Below, one piece after another: positions 56,569-64,000 of a stretch of 64,000 nucleotides of DNA. Where the stretch lies: NCBI GenBank assembly GCA_000310025.1, contig FN649750.1, positions 2,121,420 through 2,185,419 of the forward strand, written 5' to 3'. The translations under genes and the position numbers were made by a program. Source of the DNA: Ectocarpus siliculosus. Lineage: Eukaryota > Sar > Phaeophyceae > Ectocarpales > Ectocarpaceae. Each line of letters begins with the position of its first letter. The stretch's first letter is position 1. The notes below the pieces were generated by a model. It saw nothing but the letters and a program-made list of their open reading frames with translations. It did not search any database and was not told the DNA's origin.

Positions 56569-59500
56569 CAAGGGTTTGTAGCGTAGTCAACGCGTGTTAG
56601 CCGCAGAATTAGAGGGAAACATATTACAACGAACTGCATCGTCTTTCGTGCTGCGAAGCGTAACGCCAAAGTTCCGTTGTCTGCAGAGGGTAGCCACATC
56701 GCGTGTAATTTTCGCATGGAACAGGTTTTGCGCTCGTTAGGTTGGGCGACGATGCTCTTGTACTTTGGTTGCGCCAGGCTTCTTGTTGTATATGTAATTG
56801 TGAGTTTTTCCTAGGTTGCGCTACTGTGTGAGTTCAGCGGCAGGAGCGCGTGTGCATGTCGTCGGCTGTCGTTCGAAAGAATATCATCGCCCACTTGGCC
56901 CCACCTATCCCGAAACGTCCCCGTTTGACGAGATCCATTTTCATAGTGGTGGTGGCGTAGCCTTCGTTTTCCGCACACCAGAGAAGGTTTTGTCGACCTC
57001 GTCGGTACCGTCGTGGGCTATCCCTGGATGGAGCGTAGATGATCGACCATCAGGGCTAGAGAAATGTTTCCATACATGACGTTGTTGGCCGCAGGGAAGG
57101 GGTTGGGGTTAGCGCATGGGATTCCTTGCCGTTTTTGGAAGCAATAGTCTACTGGGCTGTTTCCTCGCTGCCTCGAGGGAATTGCCGAAAGGCGACCAAG
57201 CTGGAAACATGACAGAGAACGGTGGTTGTGCGAATCAGACGGTTTAGGACCTTTTTTTTTCTAGCTTCGCACTTGCTACACACAGCAGTTGCTGCTGCTG
57301 ATGTTTTTTTAAGTATACGGGAGGGGCCAAACTCATGTAAACGCATGGCCACAGTCGTTAGCTCATTCTCATCGCATGCCTGCAATGCTGGGACTGAGCG
57401 ATTAATCTGGTTTTCACCGGCCCAGGCTAGGTTTAACAAGGATAATCCAGAAGCTGGCCATTTCTTTGCGTTCGCGGTGCCATGAACCAGATATGCCTTT
57501 GGTTTATTTCGCATCCCTGCTGACCGAACACTTCACACCCGGGAGACACGACTCTATATGCTTCAAGTACGTAAAGGACTGCCATCTTTGTACGCTCCAG
57601 CCTAGCCCACGCCCAAACCCCGTACTGGACGGCAGTTGCGTAGTGCCATAAAAAAACGATGTACAGTAGGATACATGTGATGAAGAGGGAAGCAACAAGG
57701 AGGAAGATTCCGATCGATCTCGAGGGGATGGCGTCACCTCGACACATGCCCGTAAAGAATGGGCTGGAATGGTCTGGGTTTGTTGTGTTCGTAACTTTCC
57801 TTTCCCATGCAACTTGACCAAACAATTCCACGCCTGCCGACTCCCTTGTGTAATGCTGATCGTTGTACGGGACGTTCCAAAAGCGAGTCCTAACGTCTTG
57901 GCTGCCAGTCAGCCCTTGAAATCGAGTTTGACACGTCTTAGATTTCACCCCACGGCGCGATACCCAATTTGGCCTGAATTCGGAGCGTTTCGCACCAGTG
58001 GGCATGGGCAGAAAGCATCCACAGCCGTCGTCGTTATTTGCACACCCACGACGGAGGAGCCGACGGACGACGTCTGCACAACACGCCGTGCCCCTCGTCT
58101 CGTTGTTACTGTTGTGCTGTGCTGTGCTACAGCTTGAGCGTTGATTGTCACAGATTTACGAAATACCATTTGACTTTTGCGCCATTCATGGCAGTCTGCA
58201 GAGGTTCCTTGGTGGCCGCCGGGTGGATCAAGCACAGCGGTAATCTTCTGCATCCCAAAGCGTTTGTATCGAAAAATCACACAGGATGGGTTGCTAATGT
58301 CCACACGTATGATCCAACGTGGGCTTGAACTGGGCGAATCGTTGCAATGCCGCCGTGCGGTTGAGATTTCACTAAGTACCGTAGCCGCGCGAACGAACGA
58401 ACAGATCGGAGCGATCGCACAGAAAGACCTGCTTGAAAAGGATTTCATTGGGCATTCGCTCAGTGCGCGGGGATATCATACACCATGCGACATCACCGAT
58501 CAGATCCCACTTTTCGGTGTGGGGCTGGGCGCCACACTGGCACATTCTGGGATGTCGCGGTTAGTGTTCTTCCCGCGGGATGTCATCGGGGCTCCACTGC
58601 TGTGTGTACACGCAGTTTGGCATAGGCACACCGCGTCCAAACGAGGAATGTTTTGTTGGGATCGGGAAAACGCGGGGTTCATAACGCGAAAACGCCGCCA
58701 CGCACAGATAGTTTGAGAGCGGGTTTCTGTCTGAATGTTGTCTGCCATCCCAACCTTCTCTGACCGTTTTACCTACGTTAGTCGGCGAATATTTTCACTC
58801 ACATTTCCACTTCACAACCACGCTCTCTAGAGCAGCTGGGTTCTGCGACGGGAACAAGTCACAACAACTCATGACCGAACGCTGCGAAAGCCTCCCCGTT
58901 CCGACAACGCAACGTGTGCCCCGACTTGGCCTGGTCAGTTGGGAATCATATGAATGGAGAGTACAGAATACAAGTCATGTCACTGGTGGATGCTGCTAAG
59001 TTCCCGTTGCGCGTGGAGTCTAGTAGTCAGGGTTGGACGCATCCCAAGAGCGCTCATTGCTCGCTGTTCTGTTTTGAGTCCGCATCCCCGACTTGCAGGA
59101 TACCGTCTAACCAAACTCACTTCCATCCTTAAGGCCACGCCGGCCGCTGATGCCCAACTCACGCGGGAACACCCACACCATCCAGCACGACATTCCTACA
59201 TTCACTCGTCGCCACAATGGGGTCGGATTCAGGTCTGACCAAGCAGCAGCTCCTGCTTCATCAAATAACATGCTCTCGGAATCGCGCTGTTCCGGCAGTT
59301 CCGTCTCCCCTTCGATCTCCCCTCGCCCCGCGTTGTTTTCCAACCCTATAACGAAAAGCGTTGTGATAACGGCGTGGGAGGTGGTCCAGCCTCGTGCACA
59401 CGAGTAATGTCGTGGGTGCGTGTCTGCGAATGAAAAAAAAATCAGCTGCGGAAGGATTGCCATCCTTTGTAGTAGCACGAATACGTCGGTGTTTCGATCT

Positions 59501-59792
59501 TTGGTGGACTCCCATCGTTCGCCGCAGGCTGCTTCCAGCAAAGGATGTGCAGAGGTTTTTACAACTTTCGTTCTTCCTACACAAAGCTCGAGGATACCGA
59601 TACACAACGCACGATGTGCACCCCAAAGGATGAATGACATGTTCTACTCTTACCCATTCTGCCCGGGATACCGTCACTACGGTAAGACAGACTGTGGTTT
59701 CGCCATATGGCAGTAAAAGTGCCAACGCTACGTAGACCTCGGTCGAGACATCGTACGTGTTCAGTGTACAGTAGACGCACCTTCGGTAACGC
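56569..59792. other. Convergent intergenic region between the MFS and EsV-1-7 genes
   Basis: No exon could be supported with splice borders. It contains family B copy 4 and several open frames of 150-190 codons on both strands. One of these (minus, 58005-57433) has a plausible membrane helix but ends inside the family B repeat. Sequence composition is mixed, and 3' untranslated regions of both flanking genes are expected here. Confidence 0.45.
57331..57462 (+). repeat. Dispersed repeat family B, copy 4
   Basis: Shares ACTCATGTAAACGCATGGCC, ATCGCATGCCTGCAATGCTG, GGACTGAGCG, GGTTTTCACCGGCCCAGG and TTTAACAAGGATAATCCA with copy 1 at 1661-1792, in the same order and with nearly the same spacing. 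It is the best match to copy 1. Confidence 0.6.
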
Positions 59793-61055
59793 TTACTTCC
59801 ATGCGAAAGAGATCCCCACTTCCGGCACCGCAGCACAAGGCTCGGGACGTGATGCAGCTTCCTGGCAGGAGCTGGGTTTATCTGAAGCTTCGTCGGTTTC
59901 AGCGAGGCGTGCTCCGGCAGGATCCACCGTGGAAGAAACGACCACTTCCGTCTTCACCGCAACGTAGTCTTCTAGCCCCGAAAACGAATCGTCTTCCGCC
60001 AAGCTGGTGCTCCGTTCGTCTACTACTGTGTTCGGAGCCACGGGGATGCCAGCCGGAGCGCGGGCTCGCTTGTTGCCTCTCCTGCTCGAGCTTGAAGAAG
60101 CGTTCCTCTGACTGCCTGAGGAATGGGAGCGGCCTCTCCGGTGTTCAGCAGCAGCACCAGGAGGGCACCCAGTGCCATTGTCGGCCTCTGCTGGACCACG
60201 ACGCCGAGGACAGACGCTGACCTTGCCATCATCGCGCGCCCTGCTCTTGGAACCATTGAGGTTGAGCATATTGTCCTTCGCATGTCTAGAGCAGAACAAT
60301 CGAGCACCGCTTCCTGCGATGCCGTACGATGGTCGCGTGGTGCAACCAGGGTGGCCGCAATTCCTGCTCACGACGTTCGCCACCCTACCCTTGTTGTGTC
60401 TCGAGCAGAACTTCTTCGTGCCGTCAACACCACGGACCGCCTGCGCCTTGCAACCGGGATGGCTGCACGGCTTGTTCTTGACGTCCACCATCCCGTCTTT
60501 CTTGTGCGCGGAGCAAAACAACTCCGCCCCCGTTGCACTACCGCCAACAACACCAAAAATCGGTATCGTATTGCATGCGTCGTAGGAGCACGATCTGTTC
60601 ACAACGTCCACCATGCCATCCTTCTTGTGTTGCGAACAAAATTCAGCCCTCATGCTGTTGATCGCACCATAGTGGGGTTGCTTGGCGCAACCATGATGGC
60701 TGCATCTCTTACTGCGGACGTCCACCATTCCGTCTTTCCTGTGCCCGGAACAAAACTCCGCGGTTTTCGTTCCTGCAAGGCCGTAAGCAGGCGTAGTGGT
60801 GCAACCTGGGTGGCGACACGGCTTGGTCTTCACATTGACCATCCCGCTTTCCTTGTGCTCAGCGCAATACTCAGCCCGTTTTGTGGCAGCGAAACCATAA
60901 TTTGGCTGCTTGCTGCAGCCGTCGTAGGAGCACCTCCTGTTGACGACGTCCACCATGCCGGCCTTCCTGTGTCCCGCGCAAAACTCGCTCCTTTTGGTAC
61001 CCGCAACACCATACTTGGGCTGCTTGGGACAACCAGCATGGCCACACCCTCGCAT
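59793..61055 (-). CDS. EsV-1-7 repeat protein, intronless, 420 aa
   Basis: ATG at 61055, TAA at 59793, one exon. Residues 4-270 are seven cysteine-rich repeats of 36-41 residues, each of the form C-x4-C-x(11-17)-C-x2-H followed by a K/R-x-GMVDV-type linker. Examples are CRHPGCTTTPAYGLAGTKTA with EFCSGHRKDGMVDV, and CSHHGCAKQPHYG. This is the EsV-1-7 motif, first noted in phaeovirus EsV-1 and expanded in brown algae, where the family member IMM (IMMEDIATE UPRIGHT) controls early filament development in Ectocarpus. Repeat 6 is shortened and lacks the YG after the second cysteine. The C-terminus is Ser/Arg-rich with a possible nuclear signal (SSRRGNKRARAP) and an acidic tail. The repeats probably bind zinc. 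Long opposite-strand frames are shadows. Confidence 0.9.
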   Translation of the reverse strand: MRGCGHAGCPKQPKYGVAGTKRSEFCAGHRKAGMVDVVNRRCSYDGCSKQPNYGFAATKRAEYCAEHKESGMVNVKTKPCRHPGCTTTPAYGLAGTKTAEFCSGHRKDGMVDVRSKRCSHHGCAKQPHYGAINSMRAEFCSQHKKDGMVDVVNRSCSYDACNTIPIFGVVGGSATGAELFCSAHKKDGMVDVKNKPCSHPGCKAQAVRGVDGTKKFCSRHNKGRVANVVSRNCGHPGCTTRPSYGIAGSGARLFCSRHAKDNMLNLNGSKSRARDDGKVSVCPRRRGPAEADNGTGCPPGAAAEHRRGRSHSSGSQRNASSSSSRRGNKRARAPAGIPVAPNTVVDERSTSLAEDDSFSGLEDYVAVKTEVVVSSTVDPAGARLAETDEASDKPSSCQEAASRPEPCAAVPEVGISFAWK

Positions 61056-63397
61056 TCTCTCTCCGGCACACCACCGTCTTTGTATAGCGCAACAAGCAAC
61101 CTAAACAAGGTACAGGGGGGCTGTGGTGGTACGGCTGTGGATGTGCATGCGTGGTATATGTACTTCACATGTTCATGGCACACCACATACATGCACACAC
61201 CACACACACACACACACACCAAGAAGGGGGCACCGTGTGATGTTTTATTGTCCCCATCATGAACATCTGCGGAACCTCATGCGGCGGGATTAGCTGTCCA
61301 AAGTCCAAACCAAAGTCGACAGCACAGCGAGCAGAGAGCAGCCCGCACAGCAGTAGTTCGTGATACGGACAGGGGACACCGGAGGAACCACGCACACCGA
61401 TCTGCACCTGGTGAGTGTGCACTGGTATCGCCCAGTCAGGGGCGAAGAGAGAACGGTGGGAAACGCTGCGGATGCAATGAGAGAGGGTAGCAGAAAGCTG
61501 CAGCAATCACGGCAACCACGCAATAGCACCACAGCCTGCCTGGTGACGCTGTTGAGCGGCGGCGGAGGCTCGATGGCGGCGGCAGCAGCAGCATGCACGC
61601 CGTCCAGTTCATCTCGCGCGTCCTCTCTAGCAGCAGGCGTCGTGCCTGCTTTCGCGGCCCGGGTATCTTCTTCTCTGGCGAGCAAGCGCAACCATGGCGA
61701 TCGTGAGGTGGGATCTGGGAGGTCCTCGCTAGTTGCAGTTGGACGGAGAACGAGCAGCAGAGGCCGCCGCACCAACGACCGAGGGGTATCCACGGCTGTG
61801 TCGATGTCGGTTGAGGGCTGGAAGATACAGCCGCGGGGGTTAGGCCTTCCTGGTGGTGCGTTCTCAAGGGCAGGGGGGTGGCCTCCAGCTGTCGGTGAAA
61901 GGTATGATAGATGGGCCTCGACCGGCGTGCGGTGGGTCTCAATCCCATCGTACAGTCCAGGACGCGCGGCGAAGCCGCTCTTGGGTGTGTGTGGGTTGGG
62001 GTTGGGTTAGGCCTACTCAGCCTTTTTTTGCAAGAATACTCACCCCAACACATGGAAAAACAAGTAGAAACTCCTATTAATGTATCAGTCTCTATCCGGT
62101 ATGTTTAGGCGCCAACGTCGTTAGGCCCCTCATACAGTTGTTTGATTAAAGCAAGTAGTACTGCACATCTTCATGGACTTCGGAGCACGGCAACCTTTCA
62201 CGGCACAATCACCACGACATATTTATACTGCTGTACAGTAGTCTACATCCTTTAGTTCAAATTAGTCTCGTGGCGACAGGATGGGGGGTTGCGGTTGAAG
62301 ATCCGGTAGAGCTTCCTCGCAGCACCAGGCGCATATTCCAGTTGTTTTCGGAGCCCGTATGCTACGGTAGTCCCACTGCTGCTGTCGATCGGGATTGGTG
62401 ACATGCTTGCGCAATGCACTGGCACACGGAAAGAGGATCAGGGTTACAGCAGTAGTTAACCGAACATCGGAAAAAGGCAAACGCCTTGTTTGTTTAGCGT
62501 ACCTTACACCGAAAGCTACAACGTGGACATGAGATGTGAAAAGCAAATATATTTTTGTAGTCAGTCTGAGTGGGTTCGTTGTCGTTCGTTCAGATTGCAA
62601 TCGGTCGGCGGGCAATCGCAAGTCGCGGAGCACAGCTCAATAGGACCCATATCTGATGCAGGGGGGCGGCTTGGGGCAGCTCACGATTGCCCGGTAGCCG
62701 ATAGCCTTCCTCAGCGGTTTCTTGGATCGATGAAAACCACGTTTTTCGATGATTTTCTGGCATGCTCGATCCCATTGCATATTTTCTCGCATGAGCATGC
62801 CCCTCATCCAAAGCCAGGCTAACTGTGTGTCCGCCTGCATGACAGCACCACGAACTGCACTCGGTGGTTTCCCGTTGGGGAGTTTGTTTTAGCCGCCTCG
62901 CTCAAGGACGAGAGTTGCGTTGGTGAAACGTGCTACGCGACGCGCATAGTTTGTAGCCTTTATTATTAGAAGTTCCTTTTCGTGTGTCAGACAAGAACTC
63001 CCGACGTCGCTCGTAGAGCACGCCCCTCTGCTGCATCCTGCCTTGCTTGGCGAAACCACCCTGGCGGAAGGGAATGTTTGTCTCATGGACAAGGGAGGGA
63101 ATGAGATAGGGGGAGCTTCAACACCAGGACAATAGCACAGCGCCGCCAGCACAATCCCATGATGCTGCCATCGCGGTGGACTTGTGGTGGTTCGTGGTGG
63201 AACAGCATCGAGTCTCGCGTAACGATTCCCTGTTCGGGCTGAGATTTGGGTGACCGTTGTTTGTGACGCACCCTCTTTTGTTTGTTTGCGTACAATCAAA
63301 GAACGACTACTTTCCCGTTCGAGATAGGCCCGCAGTCTTCGTAACACTCACGGCCATCTTGTCGCGTGTTTTTTTTTTGTCGACCTTCCGCCGACAG
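61056..63397. other. Divergent region between the EsV-1-7 gene and the last gene
   Basis: Holds the EsV-1-7 promoter and 5' untranslated region, with a CA repeat at 61195-61220, and probably upstream exons of the plus-strand gene that starts within or before this stretch. A minus-strand frame near 61735-61540 (LPDPTSRSPWLRLLAREEDT and on) has coding-like composition but no second border. No confident exon was found. Confidence 0.4.
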
Positions 63398-64000
63398 GAG
63401 GCGAACGCTTGCGATCTCGGCAGCGACGACCGAGGGGGGGGGGCGCTTCGACTCTGCGGAGCTGCTCAAGATGGGCTACAGGGACTTGCAGAAGCTCGCC
63501 AAAGAAAACGATGTGAGAGGCAGGTCGGGATTGGGTACATACCTGACAACCTCGGTGTACATGCGTTTTCGTGTGAGGTTTCCGATCCTCTCTCTTATTT
63601 GACTTGTGCTTGTGAGTTTTATCAATGTACGCAAAGAACGCTGCGTGTGTGAGTGCTGATGGAGAACAATAAAAAATAACAATGCAATGCCCACGGATAA
63701 GGAATCGCTCTACCGTGTCCTCGTTGCACGTGCGTTTGGTCTGGCCGCCTCAAGTCCGTCTCTCTGGGTACGAAGCAGAGAGCAGCGCGTTAACGCTACA
63801 ATGCAGAATTTCCGGTGATAATCCCGAGACCATCGTGTGAGGTTGACTTTGACCTCTTGGGCGCACAAGTCTCGCCCCCCCCTCTTCGCTCTCTTCCTGT
63901 CGTCTCTGCCTGCATTCATAAACCGCCCATGTCGTAACTTTAACACGTTTGCTTCTCGCCCGGCAGATACGCGCTAACCAGGCTGGAGAAGCCATCATCA
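63398..64000 (+). CDS. Protein with SAP-like helical motif, partial (runs off the window)
   Basis: Two exons are visible: 63398-63512, after a long T-rich tract and CCGACAG, and 63967 to the window end after CCCGGCAG. Joined at GAT|ATA they read RFDSAELLKMGYRDLQKLAK, then ENDIRANQAGEAII. The pattern of a tyrosine, DLQKLAKxN, IRANQ and a following helix matches a SAP-like two-helix motif, often nucleic-acid binding. The donor is GAT|GTGAGA; an alternative donor 8 bases later would spoil the motif. Neither the start codon nor the end is in view, so the overall function is open. Confidence 0.55.

Noticed and set aside
57945-58716. Two overlapping frames of 167 (minus) and 179 (plus) codons
   Set aside because: No motif, no splice context, and neither strand is favoured. 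The plus frame starts at TTG. They may be a relic or chance.
60123-61262. Plus-strand frame of 379 codons opposite the EsV-1-7 gene
   Set aside because: It is the antisense of regularly spaced repeats, which keeps frames open. The cysteine-repeat protein on the minus strand explains it.
61436-62053. Overlapping frames near 61.3-62.0 kb on both strands
   Set aside because: Composition is coding-like in places, but several frames are open at once and no pair of splice borders was found.

Overview
The window looks like nuclear DNA from a brown alga, probably an Ectocarpus-like one. Coding exons are short (about 60-300 bp) and separated by introns of roughly 300-1,900 bp with clear GT/AG borders. 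Simple repeats and dispersed repeats are common. One gene encodes seven EsV-1-7 cysteine-rich repeats, a family known mainly from brown algae and the phaeovirus EsV-1. There is no bacterial-style operon structure. The organism call is an inference from these traits; no database search was run. All gene models were assembled by hand from splice borders, reading phase and domain continuity.

Layout, left to right. (1) 915-4287, minus strand: a three-exon FYVE zinc-finger protein of about 276 aa, whose zinc finger is split across two exons. (2) About 5442-27520, plus strand: a very large gene of about 30 exons, in phase from 13214 to the stop at 27520. It encodes a protein of about 2,000 aa with a coiled-coil start, two canonical EF-hands, a C2H2 finger, an AMPK/CBM48-type glycogen-binding fold, ribonuclease-inhibitor-type leucine-rich repeats, a charged disordered region, a degenerate EF-hand, a second C2H2 finger and a C-terminal SH3-like fold. 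A 100-N assembly gap lies in one of its introns. (3) 30694-35203, minus strand: a membrane-anchored RING-H2 protein (probable E3 ubiquitin ligase) with long Gly/Ser/His/Gln-rich regions; its 5' end was not found. (4) 37850-41240: a decayed non-LTR retrotransposon with endonuclease and YADD reverse transcriptase. (5) 43272-43655, minus strand: a small acidic protein with one membrane segment. (6) 47906-56568, plus strand: a 12-exon major facilitator transporter of 509 aa. (7) 59793-61055, minus strand: an intronless EsV-1-7 repeat protein of 420 aa. (8) 63398 to the window end, plus strand: the start of a gene with a SAP-like helical motif.

The genes appear functionally independent. The FYVE and giant genes are divergent and about 1.15 kb apart. 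The giant and RING genes converge, as do the MFS and EsV-1-7 genes. Between and inside genes lie at least four dispersed repeat families, called A to D here. The most unusual item is the giant calcium-, zinc- and glycan-related multidomain protein; I do not recognise a named family with this domain order.
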